The notes: generated by a model from the letters alone, not told the origin. Shown: positions 17,557 to 27,274, counted from the first letter of the stretch. The stretch is DNA of 64,000 nucleotides from Nitrosomonas sp. Nm166 (GCF_900112825.1 NZ_FONE01000004.1:1-64000); one strand, 5' to 3'. Numbers and translations: made by a program.

Positions 17557-18039
17557 TTAACGATTAAATTTTTTATCTATTGTTAATCTGAATTTCATTT
17601 CATCATGGACAGCACCAAGAGCCAGCCTGGTTTCCATAACAAGGAAGAAACTTGCACAAAGCAGCATCAAAATACCTATTATAGAGAATGAAATCAAAAT
17701 CCAAGATCTGATCCAGTTCAGAATTTCAAATATACCGATAAGCAAGCTGGTAGCAATAAAAAAAAATAATGAGATATAAAGCAACGCCATTGCACGCTGC
17801 AATAAAATAGATCTCTTTGCAGCTTTCTCCATTTGGCGGAACAACATTTGTTGCTCCTGCTCCGGCACTGATTTGTTTCCTTGCATGTCTTTGAATTCAA
17901 TAGATATTTTTCTTGTTCTGTCAATACTTCTATTAAGTCTTTGAGAAGTAGTTAATAAAAGTGACCCGCAGGCAAGAATTAATACTGCAGGAGTTATCAT
18001 TGCGGTAAGGACAGTTATGCTAACTGAAATCTCTTCCAT
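17557..18039 (-). CDS. DUF2721 membrane protein
   Basis: The 160-residue protein matches the DUF2721 family of small membrane proteins. Three hydrophobic segments are visible: an N-terminal helix (VLTAMITPAVLILACGSLLLTT, partly), and two close helices in the second half (LLYISLFFFIATSLLIG and ILISFSIIGILMLLCASFF). They are separated by a charged stretch with LNRSIDRTRKI and the QMEKAAKRSILLQRAM block typical of the family. Function is unknown. It is probably cotranscribed with the upstream ASRT-like gene, which ends only five bases before its start. Confidence 0.75.
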   Translation of the reverse strand: MEEISVSITVLTAMITPAVLILACGSLLLTTSQRLNRSIDRTRKISIEFKDMQGNKSVPEQEQQMLFRQMEKAAKRSILLQRAMALLYISLFFFIATSLLIGIFEILNWIRSWILISFSIIGILMLLCASFFLVMETRLALGAVHDEMKFRLTIDKKFNR

Positions 18040-18044
18040 ATTTC

Positions 18045-18422
18045 TTAGCCATCCGTTCCATAAGCCATTGTTCCCATAATTGCCACATTCTTGTGCCCTG
18101 TATTCATTTGCAGAAATTGAATAATAACCTCGTGCTCTGCTTCAATGACTAATGCATAGTCTGTTGCAAGGAAAATAGGGAAAGGATTGATAAGATCATT
18201 GATGCGAACCTTCCTTAAACGCTGACCTTTAACTTCTAGAGAATAATTTTCTATAGATTCCTGATCAGGATGATATACAGTTAATTTTAATTTCACCGTA
18301 TTCATGCCCGTATTCAATATTGCTATTCTATCTTGGCTCAAGAGGTCAGGCTCTTTCCCCGTACTTTTTAAGGGAATATGTCCAGCCGGAATTACCCACT
18401 TCTTTTTGCCAATCGCTTGCAT
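18045..18422 (-). CDS. Divergent ASRT-family paralogue
   Basis: This 125-residue protein is a second, diverged member of the sensory rhodopsin transducer family (PF07100). It keeps the opening GKKKWVIPAGHIP, the ILNTGMN turn, a YHPDQESIENYSLEV strand pair and the RKVRINDL block, but the final VVQHTRLDSRQAENALL region has become IIQFLQMNTGHKNVAIM. It therefore probably does not share the ligand or partner of the copy at 17100. The ATG overlaps the stop of the lactone-oxidase gene by one base (TGATG), which implies translational coupling and shared function or regulation. Confidence 0.75.
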   Translation of the reverse strand: MQAIGKKKWVIPAGHIPLKSTGKEPDLLSQDRIAILNTGMNTVKLKLTVYHPDQESIENYSLEVKGQRLRKVRINDLINPFPIFLATDYALVIEAEHEVIIQFLQMNTGHKNVAIMGTMAYGTDG

Positions 18423-19612
18423 CACAGATCAAAAATTTGCTTTTTTAAATAGTTATTTATAAATATTCTTCTTGGATCCATTTTCTCTCTTATTTTCAAA
18501 AAGTCTTTCCATCTCGGGTAAAGCTGGCTGATTTCCTCGCTTTTTAAAGTATGCTTTTTACCCCAGTGAGGCCGTCCATCAAAATTTCTGAAAACGGATT
18601 CGATCGTCCTGAAATATTCTTCAAAAGGAGCACCGGCATTTTGATGCAAGGAGATAGTAACCGTATCTCGTCCGAAACAGGGACTAATATAAAAATCATC
18701 TGCTTCTATTGTTCTGTAAAGAACCCGCCAGGCAACAATTTTTCTGAACTTAGCCTTGATTATTTTTCGTATTTCTTTGAAGCATTCCGGACCAGCTGCT
18801 AGGGGAAGTGCGTATTCTATTTCATCAAATTTTAAATCCCGTTGCTTAGGAAGGACATCAATAGCCCAACCTGATTTTTCTTCTACACATTTTGCATAGG
18901 CCAGCTTTTGTAACCCCTTGCCCGGTTCATTAAGAATACGTAATTTCGCCAGATCATTACGTGGATACCAGTAAAAATCAAAATTACGATTCTCATTGAT
19001 GAGATCTACAAGATGTTCAAGACAATCCTCAATATGCGTACACCATTCTTTTCTTACAAGTTTGAAAGCAGGTAAAAGCTTGAGTTTCATCTTGGTCATA
19101 ATCCCAAATGATCCCAGAGAAACACGCAATGCATCAAAAAACTCTTTCCCGTGCTGATCCTCAGTAAATTCTTTTATTTGCCCATCAGAACAAATCATCC
19201 TACAACCTACCAACATTGAAGATAGGTTCTTCAATTTTATTCCTGAGCCATGAGTTCCGGTACTGATTGCGCCAGAAATATATTGAATGTCTACATCACC
19301 GGTATTATGAAATGATAAGCCATAGTCAAGTAATCTGCTTCCCCCCTCTTTTACAGTCAGCCCGGCTCCTATCCATGCAGTTGAATTTTCCTTATCTATA
19401 TTATCAACTGATCTAAGATGTTTAAGAGAAAGAAGATTTTCATCTGTAACTACCAGAGGAGATGAGGAATGTCCTGCTCCCAAGACTCTGATTTTTTGGT
19501 TATTTTTTAAAATAGTCTCAACAACTTCCAATAATTCCTGTTCACTGGCAGGTTCAATAATTTTACCAGGAGTAAATTTTAAACTTCCCGACCAGTTTGA
19601 CCATGTATTCAT
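18422..19612 (-). CDS. FAD-linked sugar-lactone oxidase (ALO/gulonolactone oxidase type)
   Basis: The 396-residue protein has the VAO-type FAD domain followed by a D-arabinono-1,4-lactone oxidase C-terminal domain. The FAD-binding part starts with the PASEQELLEVV block and VLGAGHSSSPL (residues about 43-53; the family His sits in GxGHS), continues with GAGLTVKE and GAISTGTHGSG, and the C-terminal part ends with HWGKKH and DPRRIFINNYL. The family oxidises aldonolactones to ascorbate-like products with oxygen or another acceptor. It is in a compact minus-strand cluster with an LLM-class oxidoreductase upstream and an ASRT-like protein downstream, so the sugar or cofactor may be handled jointly. 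The exact substrate is unknown. Confidence 0.88.
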   Translation of the reverse strand: MNTWSNWSGSLKFTPGKIIEPASEQELLEVVETILKNNQKIRVLGAGHSSSPLVVTDENLLSLKHLRSVDNIDKENSTAWIGAGLTVKEGGSRLLDYGLSFHNTGDVDIQYISGAISTGTHGSGIKLKNLSSMLVGCRMICSDGQIKEFTEDQHGKEFFDALRVSLGSFGIMTKMKLKLLPAFKLVRKEWCTHIEDCLEHLVDLINENRNFDFYWYPRNDLAKLRILNEPGKGLQKLAYAKCVEEKSGWAIDVLPKQRDLKFDEIEYALPLAAGPECFKEIRKIIKAKFRKIVAWRVLYRTIEADDFYISPCFGRDTVTISLHQNAGAPFEEYFRTIESVFRNFDGRPHWGKKHTLKSEEISQLYPRWKDFLKIREKMDPRRIFINNYLKKQIFDL

Positions 19613-19674
19613 GTGACTTTAATATTAGTCAAAATTTTTTATAAGATTGGGTTAAGAGTTAATAATGATGGAAA

Positions 19675-20640
19675 TCATAAGCTTTTGAGTTCAGGGATAA
19701 CTTTTTCAGCAAACACTTCTAAGAACTGCTCCTGTTTTTTATTCACATTGTGGAGAATCAGATCAGAAAACCCCATATCTCTATATTTTATGAGCCATTC
19801 TATATGTTGATCTGGTTCATCTGAGACATTTACCATTTTTTTTAATTCTTCAGGCTTAACATGCTGAGCGGCCTGCTCGAATTGTTGAGGATTCCGAAGT
19901 TGAGACTGCAAATCACTAGCAAAAATGTTTGTTCTCCATTGTTGATGCGCCCCATGCAAAGCATCATCAAAATTTTTGTCATACGACAGCTGTACTTTTA
20001 GCTTGATGGGTTTATTTTCTCCTCCGTTTTCTTTCCACGCATTTACTATCTCTCCTAATTTTTCTTCTGGTTGAGAAATAGTAATTAAGCTATCAGTCCA
20101 TGAAGCCATCCATTTTGCGGTTTCAGGTGTTAAAGCAGCGCCCGTTACCGACATTTTTGATTTTGGAGTTGTATATAAGGTAGCTTCCACTACCTTTATT
20201 GGTCCTTTAGTTGTTACTGTTTCACCCTTCCATAATGCTTTCATAATATCTACAGAAGCTTTTAATTGCTCATTTCTTTCGGGTTTGGTTGGCCAGTACT
20301 CACCTAAAATAGATTCATTAAGTGCCTGACCACTTCCTACTGCAATCCAGAATCGTTGTGGAAACATTTCATCTAAGGTGGCGGCGGCCTGAGCAATTAT
20401 TGCCGGATGGTAACGGAAGAATGGACAGGTAACTATTCCAAAATTAAGATCCGTTTGGCTTAAAGCCGCTCCCAGCCATGACCAGGCATAACCACTGTGG
20501 CCCTGATCAAAATTCCATGGAGAAAAATGATCTGAAGACAACCCGCATGAAAAACCTGCCTCAGCGGCTTTCTTGGCTAACCTCAGCAATTCTCCAGGTG
20601 GAAACTGTTCATGGGATATGTGATAGCCAAGGTTTAACAT
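19675..20640 (-). CDS. LLM-class flavin-dependent oxidoreductase (TIGR03885-like)
   Basis: The 321-residue protein is a luciferase-like monooxygenase-fold flavoenzyme resembling the TIGR03885 subgroup. Features are the N-terminal GYHISHEQFPPGELL, SSDHFSPW near residue 36, FGIVTCPFFRYHPAI and AVGSGQALNESILG, the region that contacts flavin in related enzymes. Related proteins use FMN or F420; the subgroup is often found outside F420-producing organisms, so FMN is likely here. It has the usual length. It lies 21 bases downstream of the GH13 gene and 62 bases before the lactone oxidase, forming an apparent minus-strand operon with them. Substrate unknown. Confidence 0.85.
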   Translation of the reverse strand: MLNLGYHISHEQFPPGELLRLAKKAAEAGFSCGLSSDHFSPWNFDQGHSGYAWSWLGAALSQTDLNFGIVTCPFFRYHPAIIAQAAATLDEMFPQRFWIAVGSGQALNESILGEYWPTKPERNEQLKASVDIMKALWKGETVTTKGPIKVVEATLYTTPKSKMSVTGAALTPETAKWMASWTDSLITISQPEEKLGEIVNAWKENGGENKPIKLKVQLSYDKNFDDALHGAHQQWRTNIFASDLQSQLRNPQQFEQAAQHVKPEELKKMVNVSDEPDQHIEWLIKYRDMGFSDLILHNVNKKQEQFLEVFAEKVIPELKSL

Positions 20641-20661
20641 ATCATTTGCATTAAGTGAGTA

Positions 20662-22284
20662 TTAGTTCTTAGTAAATATTTGTACCCATCTAAAACCGTA
20701 TGGGTTTAGATTGAATTCACTTAAGTCTACTTCATCTCCATATTGCTCATCCTCAAGTATTGGAATCATCCTAAAAGGGATAATATCTGTAGTAAAGCTG
20801 GTTTTTATCTTATCTGAGGACAAATTATAGACTGCCATAAGTAAGGTTTCTTTATATTTGAAAGACCATGCTGCAACCTTTTCGCTATCCGGTTGCATTA
20901 CATCTAAATTTCCCTTGCTGATAATAGAATTTTGCTTTCTGATCTTTATCAGATGACAAAAAAAGCTCAGAAAAGAATCTGGATGATTTTGCTGATCAAG
21001 AACATTTACTTTCCTGTAACTGAATTCTCCCTCAGAAATTACAGGCCGGTATAATTTTTCATAGGAACAGGTTGAAAAGCCTGCATTGGTTTCATCAGAC
21101 CATTGCATAGGTGTTCTTACACTATTTCTTTCTTCAAGATCAAGATCATCGCCCATGCCTATTTCTTCACCATAATATACCAATGGGGCACCAGGTAGGC
21201 CAAAGATTACGGCATAGAAGAGTTTCATTCTTTTTATTTCATTGTTTAGCATGGGAGGAAGCCTTCTTCTGATTCCATGACTAAATACCCGCATATTTTC
21301 ATCAGGCGCAAAAGTACTCAGAACTTCTTTTCTTTCCGATTCACTTAACAGCTCAAGATTTAATTCATCATGATGTCTACCGAAGTTAAGCCAATAAGAA
21401 GCCTTCTCAATACCATGGTATAGACCGAGCATTTTAGTTAAAGTAATTCCGCTGTTGCGGGCAAAAGCCAGGAAAGTATGTTTATTCGAGATAAAATTAA
21501 AAAGCATATGTAACCTGGGCCTTCCATCGCTGCTCAGGAAATATGCTGGCAGCTCATCAGGTGGCACATCCGCTTCTCCCAATAATATAGCATCTGGATA
21601 TTTTTCCTTAAGCAGGTCATTCATTTTCTCGAAAAGAGTATGAAGATTACCAAAATCAATATGCTCAACATCTACAGGATTTGTTACAGCATGTGCTGCG
21701 TCAATCCTGAAACCTGACACTCCTAGCTCAAGCCAGAACTCCATTATTTTAATAACTTCGCTTACCACTTCGGGATTAGCCAAATTTAAATCGGCCTGGT
21801 GTTTAAAATATTCATGAAGATAATATGAATTGGTTTTTTCGCTGTACTCCCAGATTTCCCGGACATCTCTCGTCCTTATAGACGTTTCATCACTTTTTGG
21901 GTCATCATCCCATATATAAAAATGCCTATATTTGGAATCTCTACTGTTTTGCGCATCCAAAAACCACGGATGTTCTACGGAAGTGTGATTGATAACCAGA
22001 TCAATGATGATCCGGATGCCTCTCTTACTGGCTTCATCGATCAGTTGTGAAAAATCATCCAAGCTTCCAAGTAAGGGATCTACATTGAAATAGTCTTTTA
22101 CATCATATCCATTATCCAGTTTTGGTGAAGGATAGAAAGGAAGAAGCCAAATACAGCCATAACCTATTGAATTTATATAATTAAGTTTTTGTATTACCCC
22201 CTGTAGATCTCCAATCCCATCACCATTTGAATCATAAAAAACTTTTACATCCAGGGAATAAAAGATTGCGTTTCTGTACCACAT
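20662..22284 (-). CDS. GH13 alpha-amylase-family glycoside hydrolase/transglycosylase
   Basis: The 540-residue protein has the GH13 TIM barrel and a C-terminal beta domain, similar to trehalose synthase (TreS) and alpha-glucosidases. Conserved regions are WLLPFYPSP near residue 50, IDLVINHTSVEHPWF (region I), GVSGFRIDAAHAV with the nucleophile Asp in FRID (region II), AILLGEADV with the acid/base Glu (region III) and GRHHDEL with the transition-state Asp (region IV). Its length fits TreS-type enzymes, but a specific activity cannot be told apart from sucrose or glucan hydrolases. ATG 22284 follows an in-frame GTG at 22290. It leads a four- or five-gene minus-strand cluster. Confidence 0.88.
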   Translation of the reverse strand: MWYRNAIFYSLDVKVFYDSNGDGIGDLQGVIQKLNYINSIGYGCIWLLPFYPSPKLDNGYDVKDYFNVDPLLGSLDDFSQLIDEASKRGIRIIIDLVINHTSVEHPWFLDAQNSRDSKYRHFYIWDDDPKSDETSIRTRDVREIWEYSEKTNSYYLHEYFKHQADLNLANPEVVSEVIKIMEFWLELGVSGFRIDAAHAVTNPVDVEHIDFGNLHTLFEKMNDLLKEKYPDAILLGEADVPPDELPAYFLSSDGRPRLHMLFNFISNKHTFLAFARNSGITLTKMLGLYHGIEKASYWLNFGRHHDELNLELLSESERKEVLSTFAPDENMRVFSHGIRRRLPPMLNNEIKRMKLFYAVIFGLPGAPLVYYGEEIGMGDDLDLEERNSVRTPMQWSDETNAGFSTCSYEKLYRPVISEGEFSYRKVNVLDQQNHPDSFLSFFCHLIKIRKQNSIISKGNLDVMQPDSEKVAAWSFKYKETLLMAVYNLSSDKIKTSFTTDIIPFRMIPILEDEQYGDEVDLSEFNLNPYGFRWVQIFTKN

Positions 22285-22474
22285 ATTCACAGGTAGCGCC
22301 CTTAGATATCGTCAATTATGAAAAGCGAAAGGAAAACAATTTGATCTCAAGTTTTGATAATTTAAAAGATTTATAAACAAGCGTGTAATGTAAACTAAAG
22401 CCCACTATAAGTCTGTGTGAAAACGCTCTTTCGGGCTTGAGTTATCCAGGAGGTCGATTAACTAACCATGCCAA

Positions 22475-22495
22475 ACCACCGGCAAAGCCGGTGGT
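22475..22495 (-). terminator. Terminator-like hairpin after the lipoprotein gene
   Basis: A perfect 9-bp stem (ACCACCGGC with GCCGGTGGT) with a 3-base loop lies 10 bases beyond the stop of the minus-strand lipoprotein gene, followed by a short T-rich stretch on that strand. It fits a compact Rho-independent terminator. Confidence 0.65.
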
Positions 22496-22505
22496 ATTTG
22501 ATCCT

Positions 22506-23789
22506 CTATGGCTGGGGTTGCAGCCTAAACATCATCGGCTGCATGCGCTTAATCGTAGTTGGCGAGATCAGGTCTTTTATCTGCAATGACTTAATCGCTG
22601 ATGCCGGAGCGCAGTTAGCCACTTTCACCAGTTTGACGATGACCGGGTTAAAATATACGTCGACACCGGTATAGCTACCTGCATCGTCACCAGAGCGATC
22701 ACCGCGGAATACAAATTCCTTGACCGGCCCGTTCGGGCCACCGCCTTGACGGTCATCGTTATGATCTGTGTCAACATAGTGCGCTGAGCTTTCTGCATAG
22801 CCTGCAACTATGCGATCGATACGATATCCGGAAGGCGCTGAATAATAGGATATTATCTTTTCCCCTTCTGCGGTGGTCCAATCACTGCGCGTTTCCTTGG
22901 CCTTCATCCAAAGCCGGAAATTGATGTGCGTACCCTCATTGATCAAGCGCGCGTTCGCCCACACCTCGGGTCCATTACCCGAGTATTCCCTGTCGCCCCG
23001 AGTATGCGGCGGCGTGTAGGATAAGTAAGCACGTGGTGAAATAGGTTCATCTTTTTCCTCGCACACCGGCGTGGCCGGCTGGATGACAGCAATACTGGAG
23101 ATAGGACGATCCTGCCATTCTAAAGTCAAGCGGTTGCTTGCACTCGATATAGGGACGCCATTGGCGCCAAGATTGAGGGTCATATGATAGTGAGTAAGCC
23201 GGTCCAAATGAGAAGATACGTCAAGTGTGCGTGATTGGTCCTGCAAGGTCACTTTAATAGGAGTAGTATCAAAATCGTAGCCGAAAAACTCCAGTTTATT
23301 GCGGCGGTTTGCATCCAGTGCCATATCCACAGCTGCTGGCACCACATGGCACAATGCCGGCTCAACCGGCGGTATTGGCTGATGAAGCAAACGGGCACGA
23401 ATTCTCACCAATGCTTGGCGCACACGAGAGCCGATGAAATCCATATTGCAACGCAGTTCTGTCCCAGTGGCTGCAACGCTGCGGTTGAGCAGATCCGAGA
23501 TTTCATTTCGGACGGTAGATTGGGCATCAGTAGTCAATTTCTGGGTAGTTTCTTGTAATACTGTTTGCCAGGATGATGAATTACGATCCAAGGCATCAAT
23601 AGCGTTATCCAATGCAGCCACAGTATCGCCCGTAATATCGCTAACTGTGTCGGTCGCTTTATCGATTTTATCGCCGATGCTGCAACCTGAAATCATGATT
23701 GGTATCCATATTACCAACCATATTAACGATCTGCAGATTTTAATACGTGTTGGGAAAAAGTATGACAGAGATGGTAGGGCTACTTTCAT
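22506..23789 (-). CDS. Large lipoprotein of unknown function
   Basis: The 427-residue protein (from ATG 23789, which has a GGAGA-type site upstream) begins with a hydrophobic signal ending in the lipobox ISGC, so it is probably an acylated lipoprotein. A helical, coiled-coil-prone stretch follows (KIDKATDTVSDITGDTVAALDNAIDAL region), then cysteine-containing segments and a beta-rich C-terminal half with Tyr/Gly/Asp-rich pieces (YSGNGPEVWANARL and GGGPNGPVKEFVF). I do not recognise a named family. It stands between typA and the GH13 gene, is transcribed away from both on the minus strand, and ends in a hairpin terminator. Confidence 0.65.
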   Translation of the reverse strand: MKVALPSLSYFFPTRIKICRSLIWLVIWIPIMISGCSIGDKIDKATDTVSDITGDTVAALDNAIDALDRNSSSWQTVLQETTQKLTTDAQSTVRNEISDLLNRSVAATGTELRCNMDFIGSRVRQALVRIRARLLHQPIPPVEPALCHVVPAAVDMALDANRRNKLEFFGYDFDTTPIKVTLQDQSRTLDVSSHLDRLTHYHMTLNLGANGVPISSASNRLTLEWQDRPISSIAVIQPATPVCEEKDEPISPRAYLSYTPPHTRGDREYSGNGPEVWANARLINEGTHINFRLWMKAKETRSDWTTAEGEKIISYYSAPSGYRIDRIVAGYAESSAHYVDTDHNDDRQGGGPNGPVKEFVFRGDRSGDDAGSYTGVDVYFNPVIVKLVKVANCAPASAIKSLQIKDLISPTTIKRMQPMMFRLQPQP

Positions 23790-23921
23790 GCTGTTAATCT
23801 CCTTTTTGTGTAGGGAAGCTCGCATTCCTGTTGCAATGGAGTACAGAAATAAAAAGTTTTATTTTCAAATTGAATATAAATAAACTCCGGTGCTTAGTCA
23901 AACCAGCGGCTGCTGAATTCG

Positions 23922-23941
23922 GGCTGGATGGAAATCCAGCC
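23922..23941. repeat. Perfect inverted repeat upstream of the lipoprotein gene
   Basis: GGCTGGAT and ATCCAGCC form a perfect 8-bp stem around GGAA. It lies between typA and the divergently ending region, followed on the plus strand by CTTTCTGG. It may be a terminator or a small intergenic palindrome. Confidence 0.4.
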
Positions 23942-23968
23942 TTTCTGGATAGAGTAAATGATGGGTTA

Positions 23969-24000
23969 TACCATCATCGAAACAATGAACGATGATGGTA
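23969..24000 (-). terminator. Hairpin directly after typA
   Basis: TACCATCATCG and CGATGATGGTA form an 11-bp perfect stem with a 10-base loop, 10 bases beyond the typA stop on the minus strand. There is no strong T-run after it, so termination strength is uncertain. Confidence 0.55.
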
Positions 24001-24010
24001 CTTGATAGTA

Positions 24011-25825
24011 CTAAGCGGCTACACGCGATGCGCGTTTGCGTTCGTGCTCCAGCAGGTAGCGCTTACGGATGCGGATGGTTTTAGGAGTAATTTCCACCAG
24101 CTCGTCGTCCGCGATGAATTCAATCGCGGATTCCAGTGTGAGCTGAATCGGCGGCGTTAAAGTCACCGCTTCATCGGTTCCCGATGCGCGGATATTGGTC
24201 AACTGCTTGCCTTTGATCGGATTGACCACCAAATCGTTATCACGGCTGTGAATGCCGATCACCATGCCTTCGTACAGGCGATCACCGGGACTGACGAACA
24301 TGCGACCGCGATCCTGTAATTTCCAGAGCGCATATGCAACCGCTTCGCCATGTTCGGAAGAAATCAGCACGCCGTTTCTGCGCGGCGGGATCTCCGGGCG
24401 CATCGGCGCAAATTCATCAAACACATGGCTCATCAAGCCAGTGCCACGCGTCATGGTCATAAATTCCGACTGAAAACCGATCAAGCCACGTGCAGGGACA
24501 CGGTAGTCCAACCGTACGCGTCCTTTAGCGTCCGATACCATATCCAAGAGGTCACCGCGACGCGCGCCCAAGGCCTCCATTACCGCACCCTGGTTGGCTT
24601 CATCGATGTCGACCGTCAGCAACTCAAACGGCTCGCATTTGACGCCGTCGATTTCACGGATCACGACATGCGGACGCGAGACGGCAAGCTCGTAACCTTC
24701 GCGGCGCATATTTTCCAGCAAAATGGTCAGATGCAACTCGCCGCGCCCGGAAATCAGGAACGAATCGGTCTCGGAAGTTTCTTCCATCCGCAACGCGACA
24801 TTAGTCAACAGTTCTTTTTCCAGGCGTTCGCGCAACTGGCGGCTGGTCACAAATTTGCCTTCCTGACCGGCAAAAGGCGAAGTGTTGACCTGAAACGTCA
24901 TGGTTAATGTTGGCTCATCCACCGCAAGGACAGGTAATGCTTCGGGATGATCCACATCAGCCAGCGTAGTGCCGATGCTGAGCTCTTCCACGCCGTTGAT
25001 CAGCACGATATCGCCCGCCAAGGCCTCTTGCATTTGCACCCGCTCCAGTCCGCGGAAACCGAGCACTTGGTTGACTTTGGCTTTTTTAGACGGTTTGTCG
25101 CCCATCAGTACCATGACTTCTTGGCCGGGTTTCAGCTTGCCGCGGTGAATGCGGCCAATGCCGATGCGGCCAACAAAACTGGAATAATCCAGTGCGCTGA
25201 TCTGCAATTGCAACGGTTCGTCCGGATTACCGGCAGGGGCCGGAACATGCTTGAGGATAGTCTCAAACAACGGACGCATGTCCGGGCTTGGTTTTTCAGT
25301 ATCCAATGTAGCGAAACCATTCAATGCCGAGGCATAGACCACGGGAAAATCAAGCTGCTCGTCGTTGGCGCCCAGTTTGTCGAACAGATCGAACGTTTGA
25401 TCCACCACCCAATCAGCACGCGCGCCCGGCCGATCAATCTTGTTAATCACGACGATCGGACGCAGACCCAGTGCCAGTGCTTTTTTGGTGACAAAGCGAG
25501 TTTGCGGCATCGGGCCTTCGACCGCATCGACTAACAGCAATACGCCATCGACCATCGATAAAACGCGCTCGACTTCGCCGCCAAAATCCGCGTGACCCGG
25601 AGTATCGACGATATTGATATGGATGCCTGCGTAATCAATGGCGCAATTTTTGGCTAAAATGGTAATGCCGCGTTCGCGCTCAATATCATTGGAATCCATC
25701 ACACGCTCGGAAACCTGTTGGTGTGAGGCAAAAGTACCGGCTTGATGCAACAGTTTGTCGACCATAGTGGTCTTACCATGGTCAACGTGAGCGATAATGG
25801 CAATATTGCGGATCGGACGAGACAT
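24011..25825 (-). CDS. typA: Translational GTPase TypA/BipA
   Basis: This 604-residue GTPase has the full TypA/BipA layout. The G domain starts with [17 protein letters not shown] (G1, residues 10-26), then the switch region with [16 protein letters not shown] (G3) and [11 protein letters not shown] (G4). EF-Tu-like domain II, EF-G-like domains III and V and the unique C-terminal domain follow. BipA binds ribosomes near the A site and is needed for growth and ribosome assembly at low temperature or under stress. The start is a standard ATG opening [11 protein letters not shown]. The gene is single, with a hairpin after its stop. Base composition is noticeably more GC-rich than the preceding region. 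Confidence 0.97.
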   Translation of the reverse strand: MSRPIRNIAIIAHVDHGKTTMVDKLLHQAGTFASHQQVSERVMDSNDIERERGITILAKNCAIDYAGIHINIVDTPGHADFGGEVERVLSMVDGVLLLVDAVEGPMPQTRFVTKKALALGLRPIVVINKIDRPGARADWVVDQTFDLFDKLGANDEQLDFPVVYASALNGFATLDTEKPSPDMRPLFETILKHVPAPAGNPDEPLQLQISALDYSSFVGRIGIGRIHRGKLKPGQEVMVLMGDKPSKKAKVNQVLGFRGLERVQMQEALAGDIVLINGVEELSIGTTLADVDHPEALPVLAVDEPTLTMTFQVNTSPFAGQEGKFVTSRQLRERLEKELLTNVALRMEETSETDSFLISGRGELHLTILLENMRREGYELAVSRPHVVIREIDGVKCEPFELLTVDIDEANQGAVMEALGARRGDLLDMVSDAKGRVRLDYRVPARGLIGFQSEFMTMTRGTGLMSHVFDEFAPMRPEIPPRRNGVLISSEHGEAVAYALWKLQDRGRMFVSPGDRLYEGMVIGIHSRDNDLVVNPIKGKQLTNIRASGTDEAVTLTPPIQLTLESAIEFIADDELVEITPKTIRIRKRYLLEHERKRASRVAA

Positions 25826-25978
25826 AAATAATTCCTCAAAAATAAGCTGTTAGTAGTTACGGCGGGGGGCAACATTATAACAGTCAACTGTTAATATGGC
25901 TAATTTTCAAATAACTTTGCAAAGACAATTCAAAATACAGCAAAGTTCTAACTATTCTAACTATGTGGATAAAAAGCT

Positions 25979-26950
25979 ATGACACAGACATCATCGGTTA
26001 TTCGCTACTTGTCTAGAGGTTCATTGCAATCTCTACAATTATCCACGCAAGACATCATTGCAAGCATCGAGCACCTGATTCTCGGGCAAAGCCGGCAGCA
26101 AGTCTGGAACGCGCCCACAGCGGTGATTACGCCGCTAGATGGCCGGTATATGATGGCTACCCTGGCGGCTGCCGATGATCCGCCGTTTCTGGCAGTCAAA
26201 GCGTTAGTGCTGAATCCGGATAACCCGAAGCATGGACTTAACAGCATCAATGCACTGGTGACTTTGCTAGATAGCCAGAGCGGTTTACCGCTCGCAATCA
26301 TTGATGGGAATTGGGTAACCGCGGTGCGTACCGCGGGGTTGAGCGCGGTGGCTGCCAAGCGGCTCGCCCGGCCCGATGCATCCATCGCAGCGTTTATTGG
26401 TTGTGGCGTGCAAGCGCATAGTCACTTGCTGGCATTAGCTGAATTATTTCCATTAACACAAATTCGCGCATTTGGACGTGGAGCCACTAGCCGGGATACA
26501 TTCTGCCGCAGCGCTGAAAAGATGGGTTTATCGGTCATTGTTAGCCAAACTGCACAGGAAGCGGTCAGTGATGCGGATCTGATCGTTACTTCCGTCACAC
26601 TATCGCCGCAGTTAATTCCTTTTCTGGATGCACGCTGGCTAAAGCCCGGCGCTTTTGTCACGATGACGGATCTGGCTGCTTCGTGGCTGGCTGAAAGCAT
26701 GCCGGCCTTTGATCGTATTATTGTCGATGATCTGGAACAGGAAGCCAGCATGCCTAAACCGCTGGTAGACCCGGCGCTGGTTTGCGGCGATCTGAGCGGT
26801 TTGGTAAATGGCAGCGTGCCAGGTCGTTGTAGTGATAGCGAGCGCACTGCGTTTGTGTTTAGAGGATTGGCGTTGGGAGATCTGGCTGTAGCTAGCTTGG
26901 TTTACCGGCGTGCCTGTCAATGTTCCAAAGGCGCTTTGATAGAGGCTTAA
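25979..26950 (+). CDS. Ornithine cyclodeaminase/mu-crystallin-family protein
   Basis: The 323-residue protein has the OCD/mu-crystallin fold. An N-terminal dimer domain leads to GNWVTAVRTAGLSAVAAKRLARPD, quoted in parts: GNWVTAVRTAGLSA then AAKRLARPD. A Rossmann segment follows (IGCGVQAHSHLLAL, with the Gly-rich NAD(P) loop), and the family C-terminus VCGDLSGLVNG follows an Asp-rich strand (IIVDDLEQEA). Members act as ornithine cyclodeaminases, ketimine reductases or alanine dehydrogenases, so the substrate cannot be assigned. It is separated from typA by about 150 bases, is divergent from it and converges on a tiny membrane-protein gene. Confidence 0.88.
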   Translation: MTQTSSVIRYLSRGSLQSLQLSTQDIIASIEHLILGQSRQQVWNAPTAVITPLDGRYMMATLAAADDPPFLAVKALVLNPDNPKHGLNSINALVTLLDSQSGLPLAIIDGNWVTAVRTAGLSAVAAKRLARPDASIAAFIGCGVQAHSHLLALAELFPLTQIRAFGRGATSRDTFCRSAEKMGLSVIVSQTAQEAVSDADLIVTSVTLSPQLIPFLDARWLKPGAFVTMTDLAASWLAESMPAFDRIIVDDLEQEASMPKPLVDPALVCGDLSGLVNGSVPGRCSDSERTAFVFRGLALGDLAVASLVYRRACQCSKGALIEA

Positions 26951-26962
26951 ATGATTTGCCTG

Positions 26963-27154
26963 TCATTCCTTGTCTGCGCCTGACATCAGAAATTTAATGA
27001 GCAAAGCGAAAATAAATGGAATTGTACTCAGCGCAGTCACCATATAATGCTCAGCAGTGAATTGATCGCCTTCATCCATGATGATGTAGCCAAAAAACAC
27101 CGTGATCGGGGCTATCAAGGATAAAATTATAACTAAACTCAATAATCGTTTCAT
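26963..27154 (-). CDS. Small two-helix membrane protein
   Basis: The 63-residue product has two hydrophobic helices (LLSLVIILSLIAPITVFFGYI and YMVTALSTIPFIFALLIKFLM, each quoted in part) separated by an acidic turn (MDEGDQF). The length and layout fit a small inner membrane protein of unknown function. ATG 27154 has an AGGA site upstream; an ATG at 27172 would add six residues. It converges on the cyclodeaminase-family gene with only 12 bases between stops. Confidence 0.6.
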   Translation of the reverse strand: MKRLLSLVIILSLIAPITVFFGYIIMDEGDQFTAEHYMVTALSTIPFIFALLIKFLMSGADKE

Positions 27155-27274
27155 TGTAAATGTCCTGTGCAAATTTTTTTAAGTATAAGCTTATTGGCAG
27201 AATATGCCCAGTCTGCTCAAGACCTACTGAATTGAGTACTGGAAAGGTTAAATGGCCACTTTCTTTCGATTACA

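Noticed and set aside
24252-25534. Long plus-strand frames opposite typA
   Set aside because: They are antisense shadows of a highly conserved GTPase gene.
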